Assembly: GCF_030851345.1 (NCBI RefSeq)
Contig: NZ_JALPNU010000019.1
Coordinates: 1-64,000 of the forward strand
Source: Marinifilum sp. D714
GTDB lineage: Bacteria; Bacteroidota; Bacteroidia; Bacteroidales; Marinifilaceae
Direction of reading: 5' to 3'
Length of the DNA stretch: 64,000 nt
The position numbers and the translations under genes were made by a program. This document shows, in pieces, positions 8,374-16,334 of this stretch. Position 1 is the stretch's first letter. Every line of letters starts with the position of its first letter. Below the pieces are notes generated by a model that saw nothing but the letters and a program-made list of their open reading frames with translations, ran no database searches and was not told where the DNA came from.

Positions 8374-8665
8374 TTCTTTGATAAATGTGAATTAAAAATT
8401 AAATTTAGTATTGCTTGATGATTCATTTTATTGCTAGATAGAATGGATTTTAGTTTGTGAGATTTTTCTTATCTATTTTAAATTATTTGTATTCATAAAT
8501 TTCATTTAAGTAGTTCGAAGTATATCTAAGTTATGATTATTCTTTGAATAGAACAAAATCTTTTTATATGTATCAATAAAAAAAATGTTTTTTTCACTCT
8601 TTGTCTTAAATCCTGAAACCAAACACTCTTATGCAATCCTATTTTAAACTTTTCCATATGGACAT
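8374..8665. other. AT-rich gap upstream of the FHA gene
   Basis: About 290 bases of very AT-rich sequence between the FHA gene start and the terminator at 8666. The promoter of the FHA/kinase unit should lie here, but I find no clear TTTG/TAnnTTTG pair on the minus strand. No open frame of note is seen. Confidence 0.5.
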
Positions 8666-8694
8666 AAAAAAAACAGACAGCCAATAAGGTCTGT
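8666..8694 (-). terminator. Terminator behind a broken gene
   Basis: ACAGAC (8673-8678) and GTCTGT (8689-8694) form the stem around a 10-base loop. On the minus strand a run of eight Ts follows (8673-8666). It lies just downstream of the decayed minus-strand gene at 8718-9084, which supports that this was once a transcribed gene. Confidence 0.7.
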
Positions 8695-8717
8695 CAGGTC
8701 CAACACAAATTTATAAA

Positions 8718-9084
8718 CTACTGAACATCAGCATCCGCCTCAATTTTTCTTTTGTATGCAGCGATTCGGTTGCGCACTTTCGTTGAGATAACTATCACTG
8801 ATAATTTGAATTCCATACTGATCTAAAGCCGCACTAACATTTAATGGACCGGCTTGTTGTGCACATGGACGACGATTTCATTTGGCCTCCACTTTGTAAA
8901 TTGTGGCACGCAAATCATCTTTCTCTTTTAACACACTCTTTAAACCTGATTCATTAATCTTTTCGATTAATTGCGAAGTTCGCTCAATTAGTTTTGCATA
9001 GGTTAGCATGTAATATGCATATTCTGCAATTGGAGTTTTTCCAACTGCAATAACCCAACTCTTTGAAAAGTTGTAATAATGTAC
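8718..9084 (-). pseudogene. Broken gene of unknown family
   Basis: On the minus strand a protein-like frame begins right after the stop of the membrane-protein gene (FSKSWVIAVGKTPIAEYAYY ..., helical, charged). It is interrupted by TGA at 8878-8880 and resumes in the same frame with NRRPCAQQAGPLNVSAAL ... QIISDSYLNES. Near 8765-8780 the sense continues only after a one-base shift, ending VRNRIAAYKRKIEADADVQ with stop at 8718-8720. One nonsense mutation plus one frameshift and no start codon mark it as a pseudogene; the internal TGA could derive from a TGG tryptophan codon. I do not recognise the family. Confidence 0.6.
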
Positions 9085-9474
9085 TTAGTCATTAATACTT
9101 CGCCCAGTAAAAGCATAAATAAAAAAGCTGCCAAAGGCAATGCTCACCAACCCTACAAGAGGAATGTAAGAAGTAAATGCGCTAAGCACAGTAGCAATGA
9201 ACTCCTGAAAGTTTTGCTGACCCATAAACAAAAAGATGAGTGCAGCAAGCACAAACAAGCCACCAATTATTTTAACAGCAAGCGGATGTTTTGACTCTTT
9301 AGCCGATAGAATTAAAATAGCTCCCAACACCAAGCGCACCAAAATGGCAAGCCAATAAACCCCAAACGCCCCCTTATTACTCTCCAAAAAACCAAAGATG
9401 ATTTCGGGGGTAAAAAGCAATGATATTCCTACCAGTATCAATAGGATTCCGAATATTTTGATGCTTGGTTTCAT
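9085..9474 (-). CDS. Small four-helix membrane protein, unknown function
   Basis: A 129-residue membrane protein with about four hydrophobic helices (roughly 6-24, 41-58, 65-84 and 98-123). The start is set at the ATG at 9474 (MKPSIKIFGILL), since the frame further upstream would overlap the preceding lipoprotein gene and has no membrane character. No catalytic motif is visible. It belongs to a run of small minus-strand genes. Its stop codon is directly followed, in the same frame, by the broken gene, so the two may once have been neighbours in an operon. Confidence 0.7.
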   Translation of the reverse strand: MKPSIKIFGILLILVGISLLFTPEIIFGFLESNKGAFGVYWLAILVRLVLGAILILSAKESKHPLAVKIIGGLFVLAALIFLFMGQQNFQEFIATVLSAFTSYIPLVGLVSIAFGSFFIYAFTGRSIND

Positions 9475-9541
9475 GATTGTTTGGTTTTTGGTGAAATGTA
9501 GCGGTTGGTATACTACTGCACCTTGACTGTAATATGTAGTT

Positions 9542-9991
9542 TTATTCAAATATTATACGTTTTTCTGTTTTCGGTATTTTTATAATGCAGAATGGCTGAC
9601 AGATAACTGAAGATATAAATGCATTTTCTGTTGTAGAAACACTTACTATATTTTCTGTTTCAGTAACCTTTTTAATATTTACTTCATAACCATTCATTTT
9701 GATTTCTAAAAACACCGCAATTAATATATTGGTTTCGAAATCAATATCTGTTTCATTGAAATTGTCTGTGACATCATTATATGAATCCATTTGATTCTTT
9801 AAATTTTCCCAATCGGTTTCATTTCGAATTACCATATTTGATTGAGAAATTCCTTCCTCTCCATTGCCGTATAATTCACTTTTTGCAATTTCAATGTAAT
9901 CAACATGCGTTTCTAATTGAGACATATCCTCATCATTACATCCTATGAATGTAACTAAAAGCAGAATCAAAACTAATTTTAGGTGTTTCAT
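9542..9991 (-). CDS. PrcB-like lipoprotein
   Basis: A 149-residue lipoprotein. The signal ends with TFIGC (lipid cysteine C18), followed by acidic NDEDMS, which resembles a surface-export signal. The C-terminal half has the features of the PrcB_C domain (known from the Treponema dentilisin complex subunit PrcB): NILIAVFLEIKMNGYEVNI, then a strand with VSVSTTEN, then QPFCIIKIPK (family pattern QP-HIVKIPK). PrcB helps mature a cell-surface protease in Treponema; no partner protease is present here, so only domain homology can be claimed. It precedes the four-helix membrane gene with a 67-base gap. Confidence 0.65.
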   Translation of the reverse strand: MKHLKLVLILLLVTFIGCNDEDMSQLETHVDYIEIAKSELYGNGEEGISQSNMVIRNETDWENLKNQMDSYNDVTDNFNETDIDFETNILIAVFLEIKMNGYEVNIKKVTETENIVSVSTTENAFISSVICQPFCIIKIPKTEKRIIFE

Positions 9992-10059
9992 AACTTTGTT
10001 TTTATATGAAGATGCTTTTAATTCTATTTAGTTGCGTTAGAATTTTATATAAGTAGAAT

Positions 10060-10131
10060 TCCCTCCTGTCGTGTAGTTAAGCCTTACCTCTGGTAACGTG
10101 ATAGAATTGCGCACCAGCGAGGGGAGAATTG
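10060..10131. other. GC-rich patch of unknown nature
   Basis: About 70 bases with roughly half G+C lie in a background of about 30 percent. Its ends (AATTCCCTCC near 10058 and GGGGAGAATT near 10121) are imperfect inverted repeats. A short minus-strand frame crosses it but overlaps the better-supported 73-codon gene. It may be a fragment of an inserted element or a structured RNA; I cannot decide. Confidence 0.35.
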
Positions 10132-10133
10132 TA

Positions 10134-10355
10134 TTATTCCACACTAATTTCAATATCAATATCCTTATCTGCATTCCAACCTTCAACAAAATCTTGATAG
10201 TGCATGTGACAAGATTCATTATTTTTTAAATGCTCTTCAACTGTTCTAAAAAAGGAACATAATTTAATCGCATCTTCTTTATTAGCAATAATAATTCCTT
10301 CCTTCGCTTCGTGAGCCAGTTCTTCGTCTTTAGGTGTAGTAAAATATAATTTCAT
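10134..10355 (-). CDS. Small acidic hypothetical protein
   Basis: A 73-residue soluble, acidic protein (MKLYFTTPKDEELAHEAKEG ... ending DIDIEISVE). It has an ATG start, sits 10 bases after the stop of the preceding same-strand gene, and ends just before the GC-rich patch. I do not recognise a family. Size, charge and clustering with other small hypothetical genes would suit an immunity-type or regulatory protein, but nothing in the sequence proves it. Confidence 0.55.
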   Translation of the reverse strand: MKLYFTTPKDEELAHEAKEGIIIANKEDAIKLCSFFRTVEEHLKNNESCHMHYQDFVEGWNADKDIDIEISVE

Positions 10356-10365
10356 TTTTCAAGTT

Positions 10366-10950
10366 TTAGTTGGAGTTTACCTCGAAATGATTCAAAAAGC
10401 TTTTAGTATTACTAAAATTCCCCTTATCGTCTTTGGTGATAAAAATGGCTTGTTCTTCTCTATTCCAATAAACGGTATCAGGAATAAAATCATTCTCATA
10501 AGGAACCTTTGTAAAAATGATGGTATCACCTTTCATTTTATATGCTCCCTCATAACTACCACTTACACCAAACATACCAATCCAATCTATTTCACAGTTC
10601 CCGTTTTTTCTTAAGGTTAAAGTATAATGGTTTAAATCATCATGTAAGGTAGCATTAAGTACACTCTGTGATTTGAATAGATCGGTATTATTAATTACCA
10701 ATGCTCCTATAACCATTAAAGTTATAAGATGTGAGGTTAATTTAATTTGATTGCTCTTGTATCCTCTTCTTATCAGGCTAAAAATGGTTTCGATAATGGA
10801 TATCAGATATAGAATTAATAAGGGTATGATAATCCATCGATATAGAATTAGAAACATGATTAATACTCCAAAAAAATCGGTAATCAACCAAGCCGAAATT
10901 CCTAAACAAGAAATAAATGCAATGAATGTAAATAGTTTATTCAGCTTCAT
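10366..10950 (-). CDS. Hypothetical protein with N-terminal membrane helices
   Basis: A 194-residue protein with hydrophobic helices at about 7-24, 27-61 (two closely packed) and 75-88, then a polar C-terminal domain (about 95-194) rich in beta strands (LTLRKNGNCEIDW, GSYEGAYKMKGDTIIFTKVP). That C-terminal pattern resembles small lipocalin-like domains that follow a value-display motif in Bacteroidota proteins. Function unknown. The gene lies 10 bases after the stop of the previous secreted-protein gene, so the two are probably co-transcribed with the 73-residue protein. Confidence 0.65.
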   Translation of the reverse strand: MKLNKLFTFIAFISCLGISAWLITDFFGVLIMFLILYRWIIIPLLILYLISIIETIFSLIRRGYKSNQIKLTSHLITLMVIGALVINNTDLFKSQSVLNATLHDDLNHYTLTLRKNGNCEIDWIGMFGVSGSYEGAYKMKGDTIIFTKVPYENDFIPDTVYWNREEQAIFITKDDKGNFSNTKSFLNHFEVNSN

Positions 10951-10960
10951 AACTTATTAA

Positions 10961-11806
10961 TCAACGGTACACACGAATTGAATACACTCTATCCTCTACA
11001 AACTCAAATGAAAAAGTGAATGGATAATAGTCCCAACTAATTCCTTTAATCTGTTCGACCCGTCTTTCCTTAAATCTATTTCCAAACTTTTGATAGACAT
11101 AGTTTGAATAATCGCCCAAACGTACCGACGAAAATTTAAACTTTTCATTTCGTGTACTTCCTGTAATTTGGATAGCCTGAATGGTATCGGACTTAGCAGA
11201 AACAACCATATAATTGTCTGAATTCTCAAGTCGATCAATAAGGAATATATAATTTTTAAGGCCTGCATTCCCTTCCATAACCTTATATGGCTTCCCTAAT
11301 TTTCTCAAAGTTTCTTTAAAACTATCATCAATATTAATATATCCAACACTTAAAGCATTTCTATAATTATCAATTTCAGTGTCTGCTACAAAAACAATTG
11401 CATTATTGTGCTGATAAAATTCATTAAGCTTATGAGGTTCTATTTCTGGAGTTTCAGAAGAAATCTTGTTATAATTAAAACAAGCACCATCGTTTGGGTC
11501 AATCGTTTTTAGATATGCATCATTTACTTCAGAAAGGATATATGAAAATAACAGAGTATCATTATTTTCTGAGTAATTTTTATACAATATCGTATCATTT
11601 TTTACCTCATACAGAAAATACCTTTCCGATATCTTTGATTTGGTTCCTTTTCCTAAACCTGTAATTTGACACTCTTTCTCATTGTATTTTACCAATACAT
11701 CGTAGTCCTCACTTTCACTCCAGAACCAAGAACCGATGAGTTTATTACTTTGAGCATTTGCATACAAAGAGAATCCTAATAGTATTAAAAGTAAGTTGTA
11801 TTTCAT
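10961..11806 (-). CDS. Secreted hypothetical protein
   Basis: A 281-residue protein. I chose the ATG at 11806 because it opens a signal peptide (MKYNLLLILLGFSLYANAQS, cleavage likely after NA). The mature part begins with KLIGSWFWSESEDYDVLVKY, reminiscent of the lipocalin-like 'GxW' starts common in Bacteroidota exported proteins, followed by a mixed alpha/beta region. No catalytic motif is recognised. It leads a short minus-strand run (10134-11806) of otherwise unknown small genes. Location is probably periplasm or outer surface. Confidence 0.65.
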   Translation of the reverse strand: MKYNLLLILLGFSLYANAQSNKLIGSWFWSESEDYDVLVKYNEKECQITGLGKGTKSKISERYFLYEVKNDTILYKNYSENNDTLLFSYILSEVNDAYLKTIDPNDGACFNYNKISSETPEIEPHKLNEFYQHNNAIVFVADTEIDNYRNALSVGYINIDDSFKETLRKLGKPYKVMEGNAGLKNYIFLIDRLENSDNYMVVSAKSDTIQAIQITGSTRNEKFKFSSVRLGDYSNYVYQKFGNRFKERRVEQIKGISWDYYPFTFSFEFVEDRVYSIRVYR

Positions 11807-11900
11807 GGATTTGGGTTTTAAACTCCATAAATCTACAAAACAAACACCGCTTAACAAAATAATAATTCGAGAAATAAGATGGAGAAAAACTTGTCAGCCT

Positions 11901-12470
11901 TTAGCGTTTCGGTCGAGACTGAGGCATAGCCGTTTTCTTTCGAATCCATTGCCACAACAAGCTGGCTCCAATGGCCATACCTGCAGCCAAACCATTAAAA
12001 AGAAAGTCGGCCATATCGAACACACGGCGTGGAATAAATACCTGCACACATTCGTCGAACACTCCAATTAAAAAGGAAAGTAGCAAAGATAATAGTGCAA
12101 TTGTAAAACCCTTGTATTGGTCCTTATAGCGTTCGAGTAAAGCACGGTGTATAAAAACGGTAAGCACCGAATATTCTATCAGGTGAGAACGCTCGGCCAA
12201 GCCAAGGCGAAGGAATAGCATCATGAAGACTGCCAGTATGCCAAGTACGGTAACGGTATCGTTCTTGTCGTTGGCACGACGAAAGGTGTGTAAAATAACA
12301 GTGGTCCCAATAATAATCATGCACAGAATAAAAATAAGCGCCTCCATATTCTCAGCACCCAGCTTCTGCAGCAAGGGATATCCAAAAATCAAGCTGGTTA
12401 AAATGGCTAGCCATACCAACAGTGCGTATAGCCACAATCTTTTTTCAAGTGATGATTTAAATAAAGGCAT
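11901..12470 (-). CDS. VanZ-like family membrane protein
   Basis: A 189-residue membrane protein with five to six helices. The VanZ-like signature is seen towards the end: the acidic turn FDECVQVFIPRRVFDMADFL at about 137-156, followed by NGLAAG and a last helix. VanZ of vancomycin operons gives low-level teicoplanin resistance, but most members of this broad family have unknown roles in envelope biology. There is no glycopeptide cluster nearby, so no resistance function is implied. Confidence 0.8.
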   Translation of the reverse strand: MPLFKSSLEKRLWLYALLVWLAILTSLIFGYPLLQKLGAENMEALIFILCMIIIGTTVILHTFRRANDKNDTVTVLGILAVFMMLFLRLGLAERSHLIEYSVLTVFIHRALLERYKDQYKGFTIALLSLLLSFLIGVFDECVQVFIPRRVFDMADFLFNGLAAGMAIGASLLWQWIRKKTAMPQSRPKR

Positions 12471-12562
12471 AGTCTTACTTTTGTGTATTAACCTATAAGA
12501 TACCGCGCTAAAATTTAGATGTCAAGCTTTTGTGCATACATCGATAATTTCAAATTACCATT

Positions 12563-12940
12563 TTATGCTCTATCTACAATCCGAATTATATTATCCTCTT
12601 CAAAAACAAATTCAGATTGTCCCGAAATCTGTAGGATATCTCCTTGTTTCATTCCATTGGGAAGATCGGTGGCCAAAGTGGCCTTATAATCAATATCAAT
12701 TACCACTTTATCCACTTGAATGTCCCAATTCCTGATAATTTGCTCGCGCTGGCTAAAACAATTCATGGCTTTTTCGGCCTGAGTGTGAAATTCATCGATT
12801 CCTTCTGTTCGCAAAGTCAAAATTCCCTCTGAAATGTTCTCAAAAACTACATCTTCGTGCAAATCCATAATCATTCCTTCGATATCGAACTGATTATAGG
12901 CTAGAATGTAATTTTCTATTACTTTTTGTAGGTTTTTCAT
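12563..12940 (-). CDS. SnoaL-like (NTF2 fold) protein
   Basis: A 125-residue protein with the layout of the SnoaL/NTF2-like fold: an N-terminal helix (MKNLQKVIENYILAYNQFDIE), the GMIMDLHEDVVFENIS turn, then a long curved sheet ending in DNIIRIVDRA. The family contains cyclases, isomerases and many small-molecule binding proteins of unknown role. No catalytic pair can be assigned with confidence. The gene stands alone on the minus strand. Confidence 0.75.
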   Translation of the reverse strand: MKNLQKVIENYILAYNQFDIEGMIMDLHEDVVFENISEGILTLRTEGIDEFHTQAEKAMNCFSQREQIIRNWDIQVDKVVIDIDYKATLATDLPNGMKQGDILQISGQSEFVFEEDNIIRIVDRA

Positions 12941-13353
12941 GGTACTGCATTACAATAATTTAAGTTGAATCTACGAAACAAAAAACTGCTTACCAAATGT
13001 AAACTTATGATTCTCTTAAACTTTCGTAATAAGTTATACCACATAATTTTCAAGAATCATCCTATCTTTTCTTTTTGCTTTGCTCAAGCCGAAAGGCTTT
13101 TACTTTCTCCATTGATGAGAAAGTAAACAAAGAATCTTGGGCGCGTAAGAACAAAGTAGGTTTCATTTATACCTCTCCTTACAAGCTATAGGCAAATTAG
13201 AGCTATCCACTAAAAATCATAAATAGTCTTAAATGCTAATCAGTATTATTTCGTAAATTTAATAAACGCCGATCATCATTGGATAATACTATTCATTAGA
13301 GCACTTCTCAAACTTACTTCTTCTAATCCGTTTCAACTTTAAAAACATTTCTC
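12941..13353. other. Intergenic region with a double-hairpin repeat-like segment
   Basis: Between the divergent SnoaL and slipin genes. It contains two adjacent hairpins at about 13086-13124: AAGCC/GGCTT, and ACTTTCTC (13102-13109) with GAGAAAGT (13117-13124). Neither is followed by a good T run and neither is placed behind a gene, which argues for an interspersed repeat more than for a terminator. No open frame of interest is seen. The slipin promoter should lie at the right end, but no clear boxes were found. Confidence 0.45.
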
Positions 13354-14142
13354 ATGGACATTTTACTTATTTTATTCTCGGCAGTTGTAGTATTCTTTTT
13401 TGCAGGCATTAGAATTATTTTCGAATACAAAAGAGCCTTAAAATTCCGATTCGGAAAGTACATTAAAATCCTAAATCCAGGATTCCACTGGATTATTCCC
13501 ATTGTAGAAACGGTTAATATTGTTGATATACGTGTGATTACCATCAATATCGATTCACAGGAGGTAATGACCGAGGACAATGTTCCTTGTAGCATTGATG
13601 GGGTGGTTTTCTTTAAAATTGATGATCCGGAGAAAGCCGTTTTGGAAGTAGAAGAGTACAAATTTGCCATTATGCAATTGGCTCAGGCTGCTTTGCGCGA
13701 TGTTTGCGGAAAGGTAGAGCTAGACACCATTCTATCGAAACGAGAAGAGATGGGAAAAAACATCAAAACCATTGTTGAGAAGGAAACCCAGGAATGGGGA
13801 ATCGTTATTATTGATGTAAAAATTAAAGACATCCAGTTGCCTGAGAATATGCGCCGTATGATGGCCAATCAGGCTGAAGCTGAGCGTTCGCGCCGTGCCC
13901 GTGTCATTCTTGCTTTGGCTGAAGAAGAAGCTGCAGAAAACCTATTATCTGCAGGTAAAATGATTGACCAATCACCATCTGCCATTAAATTGAGATTGTA
14001 TCAAACCTTGGCTAATATTGCATCTGAGAAGAACTCAACCATTTTGTTCCCATTCCCTGAAGAGGTATTGCCAAGGAATACCAAAGAGCTAAAAATGGAT
14101 TCGAAGGAGGAAAAAACAAAAAGTAAAAAGGAAAAGAAATAA
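13354..14142 (+). CDS. Slipin / SPFH domain protein (stomatin-like)
   Basis: A 262-residue member of the slipin group (SPFH/Band 7). Residues 2-19 form a single N-terminal membrane helix, followed by the typical EYKRALKFRFGKY turn and the PGFHWIIPIVETVNIVDIR stretch. The SPFH domain runs to about 165 and a helical coiled part with EAERSRRARVILALAEEEAA follows. The C-terminus is a lysine-rich tail. Slipins form oligomers on lipid microdomains; many are paired with a NfeD-type protease, but none is present here. It converges on the SusA-like gene through a shared hairpin. Confidence 0.9.
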   Translation: MDILLILFSAVVVFFFAGIRIIFEYKRALKFRFGKYIKILNPGFHWIIPIVETVNIVDIRVITINIDSQEVMTEDNVPCSIDGVVFFKIDDPEKAVLEVEEYKFAIMQLAQAALRDVCGKVELDTILSKREEMGKNIKTIVEKETQEWGIVIIDVKIKDIQLPENMRRMMANQAEAERSRRARVILALAEEEAAENLLSAGKMIDQSPSAIKLRLYQTLANIASEKNSTILFPFPEEVLPRNTKELKMDSKEEKTKSKKEKK

Positions 14143-14150
14143 AGGCATAA

Positions 14151-14184
14151 AAGAATCCCCTGGTAAAATTACCAAGGGATTCTT
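14151..14184. terminator. Shared hairpin between convergent slipin and GH13 genes
   Basis: A 15-bp stem with one mismatch (14151-14165 with 14170-14184, AAAT loop). The T run is better on the minus strand, so it mainly serves the GH13 gene ending at 14203, and probably also stops the slipin transcript. Confidence 0.75.
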
Positions 14185-14202
14185 CCATTCTAACTTCTAT
14201 TT

Positions 14203-16053
14203 CTAATTTATCTCTAAAATTAAGGCCGATCGTGCCGGAACCTCAATACTTCCATTCAAACGATAGTTTTTACCTGAAATGACATCTTTGCCTGTTTCGT
14301 TGCCATTCAACATTTCATGATATCTGGCGGTTTCCATTTGAACAGCTTCTTTGTTCTTGTTCAAAATCACCATTACTTTTCCCTCATCAGTAAATCTGAA
14401 ATAAGAGTAAATCCCAAGTTCAGGAGCATAGTGCATTAATTTACCATTATGAATTACATCACTTGTTTTTCTCCAATTCATCAGTTTTCTCATAAAGTTC
14501 TGCGCATCCTTTTCTTGAGCACTCAAACCTTCGCCAGTAAATGCATTTACTTTATCGCCTTTCCATCCGCCTGGAAAATCAGTTCGTAGCTTTCCGTGAT
14601 CACCTCCTGCATCGCTCTTTGCTAAAATCTCGGTTCCATAATAAATTTGAGGAATTCCACGCATGGTTAATGTATATACCATTGCCATTTTATACAAATC
14701 GTAATCTCTGTTTACCTGATCAAAAATTCGAGCCATATCATGATTATCTGGAAAAATCACCAAATTACCCGGATCGGCATACAGGAAGTCATTTGCCAAC
14801 ATTTCATATAGCTTGATCCAACCCGTACCCCAGGTTTCTTCTTTGGTCAATGCTTCTACCATTGCATTTTGCAATGGAAAATCCATTAAACTTGGTAAAT
14901 TCGATCTATAACCATCGTGATTTACTTTCCCTTTTTGCCAATAGGATACAATTGCAGGGTTCGTGCTCCACTCCTCTCCAACAATGTTGAAGTTTGGATA
15001 TTCTTCCATTAATCTTCCGGTCCATTCTGCTAAAAATTCTGTATCCGAATATGGGTAAGTATCAACACGAATTCCTGAAAGACCAGCATACTCTATCCAC
15101 CAAATTGCATTCTGGATTAGGTAAGTTGCCATGAACTCATTTCTTTGATTCAAGTCAGGCATTGTTTTTACAAACCATCCATCGGCAAACTGTTTCAAAT
15201 CCTCTTTAGATGCATAACTATCCTGTATTGTTGATCGCTTGTGAGTGCACTGCATAAACTCACCCTTGTTGTTTATCCAATCATTTGATGGCATATCTTT
15301 CATCCACCAATGCTCCGATCCGCAATGGTTTAGTATCACATCCATAATTAAGCCAACGCCTTTTTCTTTAGCCAAGCGAGATAGCTTCTGATATTCCTCA
15401 TTCGATCCATATCGCCCATCAATTTTATAGTAATCGGTTGTTGAATATCCGTGGTAAGAATATTTATCCTGATTATTTTCTAACAAAGGATTCACCCAAA
15501 TGGCAGTAAATCCCATATCTGATATATAATCAAGGCTGTTGATCATTCCTTGAATATCGCCACCATGGCGACCATTGGAATTGCTTCTGTCAGCTTGCTC
15601 GCTTAAACCCTTCACGTTATCATTACCAGGATTACCATTGGCAAAACGGTCCGGAGTAATTAGGTACATCACATCTTTTGGAGTAAATCCAATTCTTTCT
15701 GCTGAGCCCTCTTCTCTTTTTAAAAGTTTATACTTGTATGTAACTGCTGTTTTCTTTCCTTTCTTAAAAAGAATATCAAATTCACCAGCCTTTGTTCCTT
15801 TATCGATTAGTAAATCAACAAACAAATAATTTGGATTTGATACTCGACTTACTTTTTCAATACTCACTCCATCATAATTCAATTCTGGTTTCAAGTCTGA
15901 AATGTTCTCGCCATGCACCAACAATTGTAGTTTTGGACTCTTCATTCCAACCCACCAGAATGCAGGTTCCAAATGATCAATCTTATTTTTTGCTGAAGCA
16001 GTAATGTTTCCTAAAAACAAAACCGTGATTAATGCCAATAATAAACGTTTCAT
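14203..16053 (-). CDS. GH13 neopullulanase/cyclomaltodextrinase, SusA-like (copy 1)
   Basis: A 616-residue periplasmic alpha-glucan hydrolase with a signal peptide (residues 1-21, cleavage after SA). The N-terminal beta domain (about 25-115) starts with HLEPAFWWVGMKSP, the cyclomaltodextrinase N-terminal type. The catalytic barrel shows DVILNH (238-243), nucleophile D331 (GIRVDTYP), acid/base E360 (VGEEW) and transition-state residue D439 (DNHD). Length and layout match Bacteroides SusA (about 617 residues), which cuts maltooligosaccharides and pullulan in the periplasm. A second SusA-like gene lies at 23696. This copy stands apart from the main operon and is divergent from a LytS/LytTR pair, so it may have separate control. 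Confidence 0.92.
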   Translation of the reverse strand: MKRLLLALITVLFLGNITASAKNKIDHLEPAFWWVGMKSPKLQLLVHGENISDLKPELNYDGVSIEKVSRVSNPNYLFVDLLIDKGTKAGEFDILFKKGKKTAVTYKYKLLKREEGSAERIGFTPKDVMYLITPDRFANGNPGNDNVKGLSEQADRSNSNGRHGGDIQGMINSLDYISDMGFTAIWVNPLLENNQDKYSYHGYSTTDYYKIDGRYGSNEEYQKLSRLAKEKGVGLIMDVILNHCGSEHWWMKDMPSNDWINNKGEFMQCTHKRSTIQDSYASKEDLKQFADGWFVKTMPDLNQRNEFMATYLIQNAIWWIEYAGLSGIRVDTYPYSDTEFLAEWTGRLMEEYPNFNIVGEEWSTNPAIVSYWQKGKVNHDGYRSNLPSLMDFPLQNAMVEALTKEETWGTGWIKLYEMLANDFLYADPGNLVIFPDNHDMARIFDQVNRDYDLYKMAMVYTLTMRGIPQIYYGTEILAKSDAGGDHGKLRTDFPGGWKGDKVNAFTGEGLSAQEKDAQNFMRKLMNWRKTSDVIHNGKLMHYAPELGIYSYFRFTDEGKVMVILNKNKEAVQMETARYHEMLNGNETGKDVISGKNYRLNGSIEVPARSALILEIN

Positions 16054-16334
16054 ATTATAAGTTTTGAATTACCTGGTTGTTGATATTTTTCCAACCCAAG
16101 CCCTAAGTAATGGAAGTCTTCATAATTTAGCAATTTATTTTAACAGAATACATTTCTAATGGGATGTAATGCCTAAATAGAAACAGATTGTAATTTATCC
16201 TAAAATCTTGACTGTTTTACCTTCTTAAATTGTATTTGGTCCTGAAAAACCAAGCAAAACAGATTCAAACTTGCTTTGTAATTAAAAATACGGTAAAATA
16301 GCATTGAATTGATATCCAAACGCAAAAACTCAAT
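16054..16334. promoter_or_regulatory. Divergent control region between GH13 copy 1 and the two-component genes
   Basis: 281 AT-rich bases between two divergent starts must hold both promoters. I could not find a convincing TTTG/TAnnTTTG pair on either strand. A CAAACG half-site like those near the LacI gene occurs at about 16317, just before the kinase start, which is weak evidence of shared control. Confidence 0.35.

Noticed and set aside
10037-10219. A 60-codon minus-strand frame across the GC-rich patch
   Set aside because: It overlaps the 73-codon gene in another frame, has no plausible start context and a random composition.
11901-12470. Glycopeptide resistance function for the VanZ-like gene
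   Set aside because: VanZ-like proteins are widespread without resistance roles, and no vanHAX-like genes are near.
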